Notes: generated by a model not told the origin, from the sequence alone. Positions 14,727-23,883 are shown, numbered from the stretch's first letter. The stretch: DNA of 36,110 nucleotides from Bacteroidales bacterium (GCA_028702535.1 JAQVOR010000021.1:1-36110), one strand, 5' to 3'. Made by a program: numbers and translations.

Positions 14727-17609
14727 TTAAGCCCAGATAGCTCTCTTTAGCTCCCCAATCCAAAGTATCGAAGATGTGGCTCCTATAATAATAAGCCAGT
14801 GTGTAATTGAGATTGGTACGGTACGGAAAGCTTCTCCTCCAAACTGAACAATTAGAACTTGTCCTATTAGAATGCTAAGCATAACTGCGATAAATCCCCA
14901 ACTTTTATTTAATTGATAAAATGCAGATCTTTTGGACATAAAAGCTTTTACATTAAACATATTCCAGAATTGCATCATTACGAAAACGGTAAAAAATACT
15001 GAAAGATTATAATTGTTTATATTGCCATTGTTATCACGGAAAACATATAGTAAAGTAAACAAAATTGCAACAAACGAAAATCCTGTAAACAAGATGTTAG
15101 TGCGCATTTTTTTAGAGATAATAAAGTCGCTGTTTTTTCGTGGTTTTACTTTCATTACGTTTTTATTTGGAGGCAAAGATGCTAATGCACCAGCAGCAAA
15201 AGTATCCATAATTAAATTAAGCCATAGCATTTGTGTTACGGTTAAAGGCAGCTCATGGCCGAAAATTGAGCCTACAAATACAATTATCATAGCGGTTACA
15301 TTTATTGTAAGCTGAAAAACGATAAATCTTTGTATGTTTTGATATAAGGATCTGCCCCACATAATTGCAGTCCCGATACTACTAAATGAGTCGTCAATAA
15401 TGGTAATATCGCTGGCTTCTTTTGCTACTGATGTCCCTGAGCCCATAGATAATCCTACATCGGCGAAGTTTAATGCTGGAGCATCGTTGGTGCCATCGCC
15501 TGTTACAGCAACAATTTCACCCGACTTTTGTAAAAGTTGAACAAATCTTTGCTTGTCCATTGGGCGTGCACGACATAATATTTTTATTTCTTTTGCACCT
15601 TGTATTATCTCATCATCCGACATTTTTTCAAATTCGATGCCGCTAATAATTGCTGATTTTGGTGTGTTTGTGTCAATAATGCCTATTTGCCTGCCTATTT
15701 CCGCTGCAGTACCGTACGTGTCGCCTGTAATTATCTTTAACGATATCCCTGCATTTAGACAAGTAGCGACTGCCTCTTTAGCATCTTCTCGTATTGGGTC
15801 AGATATTGCAACAACTCCGGCATAAGTTAAATTGTAATTAGATAATTTACCATTAGTAATGCGAGGATTATCATCTTCAACAATTTCCCATGCAAAACCT
15901 AAAGTTCGCATAGCTTGAGACTGATACGTGGATAACAAGGATTTTATTTCAGGTTGTGCCACCTCTTTAGATGTTAATCCACTTTCTAATAAAACATTAT
16001 CACAAAAATCTAACACAATTTCTGGAGCTCCTTTTACATATAGAATTTTTTTATTGAGAACTGGATTCCAAACTAAAGATGCCATGTATTTATGCTCAGT
16101 CGAAAAACTAATCTGATCAATTATTTGCAAGTTTTTTCGTATGTCAAAATAATTTATGTCGGAATTGTTTAACCAAAGTAAAAGTGCAGCTTCAGTAGGA
16201 TTACCTATGGTTTTAGGCTTTTTAGGTTCACTGAAATCAATGTGGGCAGTAGAGTTTATCGCAATGCTTTCTATTATCATCCTGCTTAATTCATCCTTGT
16301 CGAGTTTTTGTTTGTCAAGTCCAAAAAAAGAAGTTTCTGCTATTTGCATTTGATTTTGGGTAAGTGTGCCTGTTTTATCCGTGCATATTACTGTTGTTGC
16401 TCCTAAGGTTTCTGTCGCATGCATTTTACGTACAAGATTATTAGATTTTAACATCCGCCTCATATTTAATGCAAGACTGAGTGTAACACTCATTGGTAAA
16501 CCCTCAGGTACTGTTACAACAATCAGTGTTACTGACACCATAAAATATTTCAAAATTATTGTCGCAGAATCTATGTCAGGCCATGAGCTTATTGCTATGG
16601 GATTTATTTTAAATAGAAAGCCTATCAAAATAAAAATTGCAAAGAATATAAGCCCGCTGAATACCCATTGTATCCACGAAAGTTTTAATATCGCATTTGG
16701 GATTTTTATTTTTTGTGATGTGGTGATTTTTAGACCGTCAGATAGCATCGGAACCCATACTTTCCCGATTAAGAGCATAACGGACATAAGTAATGTCGCT
16801 GTTAAATATAACTGGGTATTTGTAAAAATGAGTGTGCCTGTGATAATGTCTTTTATAAATAAACTAAGGAAGGTTAATGTCGCAAATGACAAACCAATAA
16901 TACCTATAAGTTTAGCTAATCCATCTAATTGTTTGTTTAAGGGAGTTTTCTCTTCGCTTTTTTCAAGTGATTTGCGTGCAACTCGTCCATATTCGGTATT
17001 GTCTCCAATCTGTTCGACTTCGTATATAGCGTTGCCTTCTAATATTTTTGTGCCTTTAAGTAAGGTGTTACTCGGATATGTGGCTTCTTTGTTAAAATGT
17101 TTTTTGTCAGTAGTTTTTGCTATCGTTGGCTCGCCTGTCAATGTGGACTCATCGACTTGAACAGAAATTGCCTCCAACAGTAAACCGTCAGCAGGAATTT
17201 CGTCTCCAGTGTCTAAAACTACAATATCTCCAACAACGACATCTTTTTTTGGTATCTCTGTTACATTGCCGTCTCTAATTACTTTAGTGGGAGTGGAGTC
17301 ATTAATAAGATTTAAAACATCAAATTTTTTATCGGCATCGTACTCAAACCAAAAAGCAAGACCAGTGGCAAGAATTATTGCTGCAAATATTCCGATAGTT
17401 TCTGTAAACTCATTGTGAACAAATCCTATTCCTAACGAAAGTAATGCAGCGATTAATAGTATCTTTATTATCGGATCATTGAACTTTTCAATAAATAACT
17501 TCCAGATAGGAGTCTTTGATGGTGGGGTTATTATGTTTGCTCCATGTTTTTTGCGGCTTTGCTCAACAGACTGAGCATCAAGACCTTTATATTGTTTTCT
17601 CGTATTCAT
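14727..17609 (-). CDS. Calcium-translocating P-type ATPase (PMCA type, P-IIB)
   Basis: A 960-residue inner-membrane pump expected to export Ca2+ at the cost of ATP. It has the cation-ATPase N-terminus, M1-M2 at about residues 45-90, the actuator TGEP at 158-161, M4 with VPEGLP at 367-372, the phosphorylation motif DKTGTLT with Asp411, the hinge TGDGTNDAP near residue 700, and M6 with NLIMDTFAAGALASLPP near 800, which resembles PMCA rather than SERCA. Between M3 (about 231-254) and M4 (about 354-379) lie about 100 residues with two more hydrophobic stretches (about 264-289 and 313-333); family members usually have a short loop there. The gene stands alone, has a good promoter match, and is bracketed by two nested-palindrome elements. 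Confidence 0.94.
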   Translation of the reverse strand: MNTRKQYKGLDAQSVEQSRKKHGANIITPPSKTPIWKLFIEKFNDPIIKILLIAALLSLGIGFVHNEFTETIGIFAAIILATGLAFWFEYDADKKFDVLNLINDSTPTKVIRDGNVTEIPKKDVVVGDIVVLDTGDEIPADGLLLEAISVQVDESTLTGEPTIAKTTDKKHFNKEATYPSNTLLKGTKILEGNAIYEVEQIGDNTEYGRVARKSLEKSEEKTPLNKQLDGLAKLIGIIGLSFATLTFLSLFIKDIITGTLIFTNTQLYLTATLLMSVMLLIGKVWVPMLSDGLKITTSQKIKIPNAILKLSWIQWVFSGLIFFAIFILIGFLFKINPIAISSWPDIDSATIILKYFMVSVTLIVVTVPEGLPMSVTLSLALNMRRMLKSNNLVRKMHATETLGATTVICTDKTGTLTQNQMQIAETSFFGLDKQKLDKDELSRMIIESIAINSTAHIDFSEPKKPKTIGNPTEAALLLWLNNSDINYFDIRKNLQIIDQISFSTEHKYMASLVWNPVLNKKILYVKGAPEIVLDFCDNVLLESGLTSKEVAQPEIKSLLSTYQSQAMRTLGFAWEIVEDDNPRITNGKLSNYNLTYAGVVAISDPIREDAKEAVATCLNAGISLKIITGDTYGTAAEIGRQIGIIDTNTPKSAIISGIEFEKMSDDEIIQGAKEIKILCRARPMDKQRFVQLLQKSGEIVAVTGDGTNDAPALNFADVGLSMGSGTSVAKEASDITIIDDSFSSIGTAIMWGRSLYQNIQRFIVFQLTINVTAMIIVFVGSIFGHELPLTVTQMLWLNLIMDTFAAGALASLPPNKNVMKVKPRKNSDFIISKKMRTNILFTGFSFVAILFTLLYVFRDNNGNINNYNLSVFFTVFVMMQFWNMFNVKAFMSKRSAFYQLNKSWGFIAVMLSILIGQVLIVQFGGEAFRTVPISITHWLIIIGATSSILWIGELKRAIWA

Positions 17610-17643
17610 TTAATACTAATATTTTATTGACTGAACGTTTGGT

Positions 17644-17674
17644 CAAAGATACGGCAAATAATTATTTGATGCAA
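17644..17674 (-). promoter_or_regulatory. Promoter of the Ca2+-ATPase gene
   Basis: On the minus strand TTG (17672-17674), a 20-base spacer and TATCTTTG (17644-17651) fit the Bacteroidota -33/-7 promoter (TTTG, about 19-21 bases, TAnnTTTG). The start codon is 34 bases downstream. Confidence 0.55.
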
Positions 17675-17801
17675 GTTTTTTTTATTTTTTTAGGAGATTT
17701 TAGGACAAAAAACATTAATTAAGTTGTTGGATATTGCTAAAAGAAGCAAGGTTTTTATTATTGTCACTAAAAATCTAACATTAACTTATACATACAATTG
17801 A

Positions 17802-17938
17802 GAGATTTCTCCCTCCGGTCGAAATGACAGGCAGTTATGCTTTGAAGGAGTGGCTTGGTGGCGGCTTTGCCGCCACCAAGCCACTCCTCTCCTAAACTCT
17901 TTGAAGAACCTGTCATTTAGACCAGAGGGAGAAATCTC
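17802..17938. repeat. Nested-palindrome element, copy 2 (best preserved)
   Basis: Outer arms 17802-17830 and 17910-17938 are 29-bp inverted repeats with two mismatches. Nested inside is a perfect 20-bp stem (17846-17865 with 17869-17888) with a 3-base TTT loop, rich in GGCTTGGTGGCGG. It sits between the divergent Ca2+-ATPase and metallophosphoesterase genes and fills most of the 17610-17998 gap; the rest of the gap holds the ATPase promoter and AT-rich sequence. Confidence 0.92.
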
Positions 17939-17998
17939 AAAAGTATTAGCAGACTACAATGGTTTTTTTTATTATATTTACCAGATAATAGTTTTAAA

Positions 17999-18757
17999 AT
18001 GATAGTACAGTATTGTTCGGATTTACATATTGAGTTTCCTGAGAACAAACGATTTTTGCAAAAGAACCCAATAAAACCAGTTGGAGAAATATTGCTTTTA
18101 GCAGGGGATATTATGGTTTTTTCTCAAATAGAAAAACATCGTGATTTTTTTGCTTATTTGTCTGATAATTTTCGTCAGACTTACTGGGTTCCTGGCAATC
18201 ATGAATATTATCATTCTAATATTGTGGACAGATCTGGATGCTTTTCCGAAAAAATCTTACCTAATGTTACTTTAGCAAATAATACTGTTTTTATCGAAAA
18301 TGGAGTTAAAATTCTGATGTCAACCTTATGGTCTAAAATTAGAGATAGAAATCATGGTATGATAGAGTACAATATGAATGATTTTAGGGTAATTCGATAT
18401 AATGGTTGGGTTTTGACTGCCGAGGTTTTCAATAGTTTACATAAAGATTGTCTTGAGTTTTTAACATTAGAACTTCAGGCGGCACAAAATCAAAAAACTA
18501 TTGTATTATCACATCATATTCCCACTTATTTGAATTATCCTACCCGTTTTCGAAACGATATTCTTAATGAAGCATTTGCTGTCGAATTGTATGATTTAAT
18601 TGAAGATGACGGTCCAGATGTTTGGGTTTATGGACACCACCATCAGCACATTTCTGATTTTAAAATCGGGAAAACTTGTCTTGTTAATAATCAGTTAGGC
18701 TATGTTAAAATGAAGGAGCATAATGGATTTAGGTATAATGCGAACTTAGAGATTTAG
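17999..18757 (+). CDS. Calcineurin-like metallophosphoesterase
   Basis: A 252-residue soluble protein with the complete two-metal phosphoesterase signature in order: SDLHIEF (Asp8, His10), LLAGDIM, VPGNHEYYH, LSHHIPT and YGHHHQH near the C-terminus. Enzymes of this fold hydrolyse phosphomono- or diesters or pyrophosphate bonds; the substrate is not evident. There is no signal peptide, so it should be cytoplasmic. It is a single-gene unit between two repeat-rich gaps, with its ATG 61 bases after the nested-palindrome element. A near-match to a -7 box (TATATTTA, 17973-17980) precedes it. Confidence 0.92.
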   Translation: MIVQYCSDLHIEFPENKRFLQKNPIKPVGEILLLAGDIMVFSQIEKHRDFFAYLSDNFRQTYWVPGNHEYYHSNIVDRSGCFSEKILPNVTLANNTVFIENGVKILMSTLWSKIRDRNHGMIEYNMNDFRVIRYNGWVLTAEVFNSLHKDCLEFLTLELQAAQNQKTIVLSHHIPTYLNYPTRFRNDILNEAFAVELYDLIEDDGPDVWVYGHHHQHISDFKIGKTCLVNNQLGYVKMKEHNGFRYNANLEI

Positions 18758-18777
18758 TTTTCTTTTTCCTTACTTCG

Positions 18778-18848
18778 TTACAAAAACCAAAGGAGACTGA
18801 GGATTTTGGTTCGCCAAAATGTCTCGAAGCCATCTTTGGTTTTTGTAA
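18778..18848. repeat. Three-tier nested hairpin after the metallophosphoesterase gene
   Basis: TTACAAAAACCAAAG (18778-18792) pairs with 18834-18848 over 15 bp; inside, GAGAC pairs with GTCTC, and inside that ATTTTGG-TTCG-CCAAAAT forms a hairpin with a TTCG tetraloop. It begins 21 bases after the stop codon and lies between convergent genes, so it may act as a bidirectional terminator, although no long T-tract follows. Confidence 0.7.
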
Positions 18849-18910
18849 ACAGTCAGTAAATTTGCCACCAAACAAACCACAGCATCACAGTTATCCAGTA
18901 ATCCAAGCAC

Positions 18911-18942
18911 GCTACCGCACGATTTTTTCATCGTGTGGTAGC
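18911..18942. terminator. Strong hairpin between convergent genes
   Basis: GCTACCGCACGAT (18911-18923) pairs with 18930-18942 over 13 positions with one G-T wobble, around a T-rich 6-base loop. It lies about 40 bases beyond the mutB stop. The T-run is in the loop rather than after the stem, so terminator activity is plausible but unproven. Confidence 0.45.
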
Positions 18943-18946
18943 AAGC

Positions 18947-18978
18947 ATCACAATATCACAATATCACAGTATCACAAA
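18947..18978. repeat. 8-bp tandem repeat abutting the mutB stop
   Basis: Four copies of ATCACAAT-type units (the last two with one change each) end one base before the mutB stop codon. This is a low-complexity array that may vary in number between strains. Confidence 0.8.
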
Positions 18979-18979
18979 T

Positions 18980-21127
18980 TTACTCCCCCAATAATATTTT
19001 TAAAATTTGGACCGCAGCTCTTGAAACAGATGTTCCTGGTCCAAAAATGGCAGCAACTCCAGCGTCATAAAGAAATTGGTAATCTTGAGATGGAATTACA
19101 CCTCCGGCAATTATCATAATATCTTCACGACCAAGTTTTTTTAGCTCTGCAATTACAGAAGGAATTAGTGTTTTATGTCCAGCAGCGAGCGATGAAACGC
19201 CAAGAATGTGTACGTCATTTTCAACTGCTTGTTTAGCTGCTTCTGCGGGAGTTTGGAAAAGTGGCCCAATATCGACATCAAAACCTACATCGGCATAACC
19301 TGTTGATACAACTTTGGCACCTCTATCATGCCCGTCTTGTCCCATTTTTGCAACCATAATACGTGGTTGACGACCTTCTTTTTCTGCAAAAGTTTTGCAA
19401 AGCTCTCTTGCTTTCATAAAATCGGGGTCGTTTTGCGATTCTGAGGAGTAAACTCCCGAAATTGTTCTTATCACAGCTTTATACCTCCCTGCTACTTTTT
19501 CGCAAGCGTCAGAAATTTCGCCAAGACTGGCTCTTTTTTGGGCAGCATCAATTGCAAGCTCCAAAAAGTTGCCAACACCAGTTTCAGCACATTTAGTAAT
19601 TGCTGCAAGTGCGGCTTGACATTCGGCTTCGTTTCTTTCGGCTTTTAGTTTTTGTAATCTTTTTATTTGTGCCTCTCTAACGGCAGAGTTATCAACGTCA
19701 AGAATATCAATTGGGTCTTCTTTTTCGAGACGATATTTATTTGTACCTACAATTGTTTGAATACCGCTATCAATACGTGCTTGTGCTCGTGCAGCAGCTT
19801 CTTCGATACGCATTTTAGGAATTCCCGACTCGATGGCTTTTGCCATTCCGCCAAGTTCTTCGACTTCTTCAATTAATGTCCATGCACGCTGAGCAATTTC
19901 ATGTGTAAGTGTTTCGACATAATATGAACCTGCCCAAGGATCAACATGCTTACAAACATTTGTTTCTTCTTGAATGTAAATTTGAGTATTACGAGCAATA
20001 CGTGCCGAGAAGTCGGTCGGAAGTGCAATTGCTTCATCAAGAGCGTTAGTGTGTAGCGATTGAGTGTGTCCGAGAACAGCACCCATAGCTTCGATACATG
20101 TACGTGCAACATTATTAAAAGGATCCTGCTCAGTAAGCGACCAACCTGATGTTTGACAGTGTGTACGTAAAGCCAAAGATTTTGGGTTTTTAGGATTGAA
20201 TGATTTAACAATTTTTGCCCAAAGTATTCGAGCTGCACGCATTTTAGCGATTTCCATAAAATTATTCATCCCAACAGCCCAGAAAAATGATAAACGTGGT
20301 GCAAACGCATCAATGTCAAGTCCGGCGGCAATACCTGTGCGAAGATATTCCAGACCATCGGCAAGGGTGTAAGCTAACTCAATGTCGTTGGTCGCACCAG
20401 CCTCTTGCATGTGATAACCAGAAATTGAAATTGAGTTAAATTTTGGCATTTTTTGAGATGCAAATTCAAAAATATCACCAACTATTTTCATTGAGAACTC
20501 TGGTGGATAAATATATGTATTCCGAACCATAAATTCCTTTAGAATATCGTTTTGTATAGTTCCTGCAAGCTCTTCGAGTTTTGCTCCTTGTTCTAATGCT
20601 GCAACAATGTAAAAAGCCATAATTGGTAAAACGGCTCCATTCATAGTCATTGAAACAGACATTTGATTAAGCGGAATTTGATCGAATAAAATCTTCATGT
20701 CAAGTACCGAATCAACTGCAACTCCAGCTTTTCCAACATCACCTTCAACTCGTGGGTGATCGGAATCGTATCCTCTGTGTGTGGCAAGGTCGAATGCTAC
20801 TGATAAACCTTTTTGTCCAGCTGCAAGATTACGGCGATAAAACGCATTTGATTCTTCAGCAGTAGAAAACCCTGCATACTGACGAACTGTCCACGGACGC
20901 ATTACGAACATTGTTGAATAAGGGCCACGTAAAAATGGAGGTAAACCTGCGGCATATTCTAAATGCTCCATGTTTTCAAGGTCTTCGGCTGTGTAAGCTT
21001 TTTTTACTGGGATTTGCTCCGCCGTTAACCAATCTTTTTTGATTAAGTTTTTTTCCTGCCAATCTTTACCGTTTAGTTTTCTGACAGGTTTTGATTTGAT
21101 GTTTATGTTTTTATAATTTGGTTTCAT
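18980..21127 (-). CDS. mutB: Methylmalonyl-CoA mutase large subunit
   Basis: This is the catalytic, B12-binding subunit that interconverts succinyl-CoA and (R)-methylmalonyl-CoA in the propionate pathway. The 715-residue protein has the TIM-barrel substrate domain ([20 protein letters not shown] near residue 65, [42 protein letters not shown]) and a C-terminal cobalamin domain with [10 protein letters not shown] (His about 599, the lower Co ligand), [11 protein letters not shown] and IIAGGVIP. All expected B12 motifs are intact. It follows mutA by 12 bases on the minus strand and clearly forms a heterodimer operon. The epimerase and MeaB chaperone genes are not in the window. Confidence 0.98.
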   Translation of the reverse strand: MKPNYKNINIKSKPVRKLNGKDWQEKNLIKKDWLTAEQIPVKKAYTAEDLENMEHLEYAAGLPPFLRGPYSTMFVMRPWTVRQYAGFSTAEESNAFYRRNLAAGQKGLSVAFDLATHRGYDSDHPRVEGDVGKAGVAVDSVLDMKILFDQIPLNQMSVSMTMNGAVLPIMAFYIVAALEQGAKLEELAGTIQNDILKEFMVRNTYIYPPEFSMKIVGDIFEFASQKMPKFNSISISGYHMQEAGATNDIELAYTLADGLEYLRTGIAAGLDIDAFAPRLSFFWAVGMNNFMEIAKMRAARILWAKIVKSFNPKNPKSLALRTHCQTSGWSLTEQDPFNNVARTCIEAMGAVLGHTQSLHTNALDEAIALPTDFSARIARNTQIYIQEETNVCKHVDPWAGSYYVETLTHEIAQRAWTLIEEVEELGGMAKAIESGIPKMRIEEAAARAQARIDSGIQTIVGTNKYRLEKEDPIDILDVDNSAVREAQIKRLQKLKAERNEAECQAALAAITKCAETGVGNFLELAIDAAQKRASLGEISDACEKVAGRYKAVIRTISGVYSSESQNDPDFMKARELCKTFAEKEGRQPRIMVAKMGQDGHDRGAKVVSTGYADVGFDVDIGPLFQTPAEAAKQAVENDVHILGVSSLAAGHKTLIPSVIAELKKLGREDIMIIAGGVIPSQDYQFLYDAGVAAIFGPGTSVSRAAVQILKILLGE

Positions 21128-21139
21128 TGCTATTATATT

Positions 21140-22978
21140 TTAATTAATGCCAACAAGTTTTTGATAATTTTTCAAATCTTCGAGTACATTCGATCTAGCG
21201 TGAATGAAATTCGTAATGCCTTTAGATTCCAAATCCTTACGATTTTCGGGATTTCCTGCTATAATTAATATTTCATCGCCAATTTTCTCGAAAGCCTCTA
21301 CCGCCATGCTTGCGTACTCTTCGTCTGAGCTGCACAATACAATTATATCGGCATTCTTTTCTTGAGCGGCTTTAATACCTTCTTCAATACTAGTAAAACC
21401 GTTATTGTCAATTACCTCAAAACCTGCACAAGCAAAGAAGTTACAAGAGAATTGTGCTCTTGCTTTCCTAAAATTTAGATTTCCAATTGTAAGCATAAAT
21501 GCTAATGGACGTTTACCACTTTTATCAGTAGTTAGACGAAGTTTCTCAAATGCTTCGGCACTACGATAAAGTTTTATTGGTTTAAATAATTTTGGTTTAT
21601 CTTTTGGCGTGTATAGTTCACGAGGCTCAATATCTTGTAGCAACTCGTTAAAGTTAGGATATTGGTTTGTTCCAAGAATTATTTCACGACGTGTTTCAAT
21701 ATCTTTATTTCGTTTGGCAGCCATTTTCTCAATTTCTGATTGGATAAATCCTTCTTTGAGAGCCGCAACAAATCCGCCTTTTTCTTCAATGCAAAGGAAG
21801 AGATTCCAAGCATTTTCTACAATTGAAGCAGTTATGTTTTCGATGTAATATGAACCTGCTCCGGGATCGGATACTTTATCAAAATGAGCTTCTTCTTTAA
21901 TGATTATTTGAGTATTACGTGCAATCCTAAGTGAAAATTCGGTTTGGTCTGCGAATACAGAATCAAAAGGATTTACATTAAGTGAGTTTGTACCACCAAG
22001 AATTGCTGACATGGCTTCAGTTGTTGATCTAAGCATATTTACATAAGGATCGTAAACTGTTTTGTTCCACAACGAAGTTTCCGTATTGATAAATATTTTT
22101 GCTGATTCAAGTTTTGCAGGATTATTTGCTTCTACAATCTTTGCCCATAATAATCTTGCAGCACGTATTTTGGCAATTTCAATAAAATAATTTGTGCCAG
22201 CAGCAAAATTGAATTGCAGTTTTGGAGCAATATCATCAACAGTAAAACCTTCATTTAGAAATCTACGAAGATATTCGACACCCATTGCGAAACCAAAAGC
22301 AAGTTCTTGAACCGAAGAGCTACCTGCATTTTTAAAATGCTTTGCATTTACACTAACTAATCTAAAAGAGCTTAAATTTTTACCATATTCTTTAAGCATT
22401 GATTCGGCACATTTGCAGTTTTCACTGCCACAGTATGTATTACCATTAATAAGTAAATAACCCAAGGAATCGAAATCGTTAGATCCAGTTATTTTTGAAG
22501 TATTATATCCGTTTTTTGTTGCAAATAAAGCAAGCATTGACACATATTTACCAGTAAGAGTATTACTTATAAAGTTAATCGCAATTTTTTCTGGATTAAT
22601 GCCTTGCATCAAAGCTGCAAAATCTTTTTCGTTGATTTCATTATCAATTATGAAACCAAGTGAAGTAACACCACCTTTAATTAGTTTGTGAGCTAATTTA
22701 TTTGTAGAAGCAACATCTTTTACCTTAATGTCTTGTCTGATTTCCCAAATGTTGTCAATGTTTACTCCTCTAACATAAGGAAATTCACCAAGATTGGTTT
22801 CTAAGTAATCCAGCTCTTTAAGATTTTCACTACGGTAATAAGGCTGTAACGAAAAACCTTCGTTGGTTTTCCAAACTAGCCTTTTTTCGTAATCAGCACC
22901 TTTAAGATCTTTTTGAATGATCTCCTCCCATGCTTGAGTCGAAATTGGAGGAAATTCCTGAAATAATTTTTTGTCCAT
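21140..22978 (-). CDS. mutA: Methylmalonyl-CoA mutase small subunit
   Basis: The 612-residue non-catalytic partner of MutB. It keeps the same two-domain plan: a barrel-like domain with MGVEYLRRFLNEGFTVDDIA, LRSTTEAMSAILGGTNSL and DPGAGSYYIE, and a C-terminal flavodoxin-like domain from about residue 480 (LAFMLTIGNLNFRKARAQF, IIVLCSSDEEYASMA, ILIIAGNPENR). The DxHxxG cobalamin motif is replaced (GNLNFRKA), as expected for the small subunit, which does not bind B12. It is the first gene of the operon; upstream lies a repeat-rich gap. On the minus strand a partial -7 match (TAATTTCG) precedes it, too weak to list on its own. Confidence 0.96.
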   Translation of the reverse strand: MDKKLFQEFPPISTQAWEEIIQKDLKGADYEKRLVWKTNEGFSLQPYYRSENLKELDYLETNLGEFPYVRGVNIDNIWEIRQDIKVKDVASTNKLAHKLIKGGVTSLGFIIDNEINEKDFAALMQGINPEKIAINFISNTLTGKYVSMLALFATKNGYNTSKITGSNDFDSLGYLLINGNTYCGSENCKCAESMLKEYGKNLSSFRLVSVNAKHFKNAGSSSVQELAFGFAMGVEYLRRFLNEGFTVDDIAPKLQFNFAAGTNYFIEIAKIRAARLLWAKIVEANNPAKLESAKIFINTETSLWNKTVYDPYVNMLRSTTEAMSAILGGTNSLNVNPFDSVFADQTEFSLRIARNTQIIIKEEAHFDKVSDPGAGSYYIENITASIVENAWNLFLCIEEKGGFVAALKEGFIQSEIEKMAAKRNKDIETRREIILGTNQYPNFNELLQDIEPRELYTPKDKPKLFKPIKLYRSAEAFEKLRLTTDKSGKRPLAFMLTIGNLNFRKARAQFSCNFFACAGFEVIDNNGFTSIEEGIKAAQEKNADIIVLCSSDEEYASMAVEAFEKIGDEILIIAGNPENRKDLESKGITNFIHARSNVLEDLKNYQKLVGIN

Positions 22979-23183
22979 CTTTTCAGAATATATTAGTTTT
23001 ATTTTGCGAAATTACTATGATTATTTGATATAAGCGAAGATTGTAAAGGTTTTTTTAGTAAGAAACCTGAAAATTTAGTGGTTTTAGACTTGATTATTCT
23101 TTTGCTTGGAACTTTACTGTTTTATAGCATAGGTTTAGTTGTATCAGTTTTGTTCAAGTCGTATTTATAAAGTTACTTAAAAT

Positions 23184-23291
23184 ATCTATTACAGTTGGCT
23201 TCAGCCGTCTGTTAAAACTTTTTCTTCTATCTATTCCAGTTGGCTTTAGCCGTCTGTTAAACTTTTCTTTTTTCCACTTGCTTTAGCGTCA
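23184..23291. repeat. REP units downstream of the RAYT gene
   Basis: Two REP-like units at 23184-23217 and 23229-23261, spaced exactly 45 bases, each contain CAGTTGGCTTYAGCCGTCTG, which folds as a short GGCT/AGCC hairpin. A degenerate third (CCACTTGCTTTAGCGTCA, 23274-23291) follows. They occupy most of the gene-free gap 22979-23311; the remainder is AT-rich upstream sequence of mutA. Confidence 0.85.
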
Positions 23292-23311
23292 TTTTTTTCT
23301 TTTGACAAGCT

Positions 23312-23752
23312 TTATTTTTCTTTTATATAGCTCCAGCCATGTTTTTCCATAAATTCATTTACTTCATTAGTAAAGTTTATTTTTGAATGATGATTTTCTT
23401 GCTTGTGGATATAATTTCTTACAGATTTAAGATGTCTTTCGCTTACTCCAACTGCCCAATAGTCATCTTGCCAAACAAATTTATTTTTTGTAAGTTTGTT
23501 TTTATTGATCCAGAAAGAAGATTCGCCTTTAATAAGTTGTGCCACTTGGCTAATAGTTTGTTCTTTTCCTAATGAAATTAAACAATGTGCATGTTCTTGC
23601 CAACCATTTACACAATCAAGCCAAATATCCTTTTCTTCTGCATTTTTTTTGATATGTTGAAAAACTTGTTTCCTCAATTCTGTTGAATTCAGAAAAGGGA
23701 TTCTTTTTTTTGTAGAAAAAACCATGTGAATATAAACTCTTACCCAACTCAT
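23312..23752 (-). CDS. REP-associated tyrosine transposase (RAYT, Y1_Tnp/IS200-like)
   Basis: A 146-residue single-strand-specific HUH nuclease of the Y1 transposase family. Visible are the N-terminal RVYIHMVFSTKKRIPFL, the metal-binding His54-x-His56 pair in EHAHCLISL, WQDDYWAVGVS, and catalytic Tyr114 with Gln118 in RNYIHKQENHH. It is full length and appears intact. Unlike an ordinary insertion sequence it is flanked on both sides by short REP-like repeats (45-base period), which is the hallmark of RAYT loci, where the enzyme is thought to act on such hairpins. An IS200/IS605 element without a second gene is the alternative. A transposase-less relative lies near 14.5 kb. Confidence 0.92.
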   Translation of the reverse strand: MSWVRVYIHMVFSTKKRIPFLNSTELRKQVFQHIKKNAEEKDIWLDCVNGWQEHAHCLISLGKEQTISQVAQLIKGESSFWINKNKLTKNKFVWQDDYWAVGVSERHLKSVRNYIHKQENHHSKINFTNEVNEFMEKHGWSYIKEK

Positions 23753-23767
23753 AATTTGTATGTTTTT

Positions 23768-23785
23768 ATGTGGCTAAAGCCACAT
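23768..23785. repeat. Perfect hairpin ATGTGGCT-AA-AGCCACAT
   Basis: An 8-bp perfect stem with a 2-base loop, 15 bases upstream of the RAYT start. Its GTGGCTAAAGCC core is the inverse complement type of the GGCTTTAGCC core in the flanking REP units, so it looks like a REP unit in opposite orientation. It matches the motif at 14634-14646. Confidence 0.75.
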
Positions 23786-23805
23786 GTTCTTCTTCTTTTT
23801 CTTCT

Positions 23806-23883
23806 ATCTATTCCAGTTGGCTTTAGCCGTCTGTTAAAACTTTTTCTTCTATCTATTCCAGTTGGCTTTAGCCGTCTGTTAAA
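23806..23883. repeat. REP units upstream of the RAYT gene
   Basis: Two units at 23806-23838 and 23851-23883 are identical over ATCTATTCCAGTTGGCTT and the following GCCGTCTGTTAAA, with a 45-base period, in the same orientation as those at 23184-23261. The second ends 11 bases from the GH57 stop codon. Confidence 0.88.

Noticed and set aside
16366..17160. 264-codon open frame antisense to the Ca2+-ATPase
   Set aside because: It lies wholly inside a clear conserved gene and has no recognisable protein features; several similar antisense frames in the same gene show this is codon-bias shadowing.
21140..22978. Loss of the cobalamin DxHxxG motif in MutA as a broken gene
   Set aside because: The small subunit of heterodimeric methylmalonyl-CoA mutase normally lacks B12-binding residues; the frame is intact.
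23184..23883. Possible CRISPR array
   Set aside because: Only two units on each side, the intervening bases are themselves nearly identical, and there are no cas genes. The units are REP-like hairpins around a RAYT gene.
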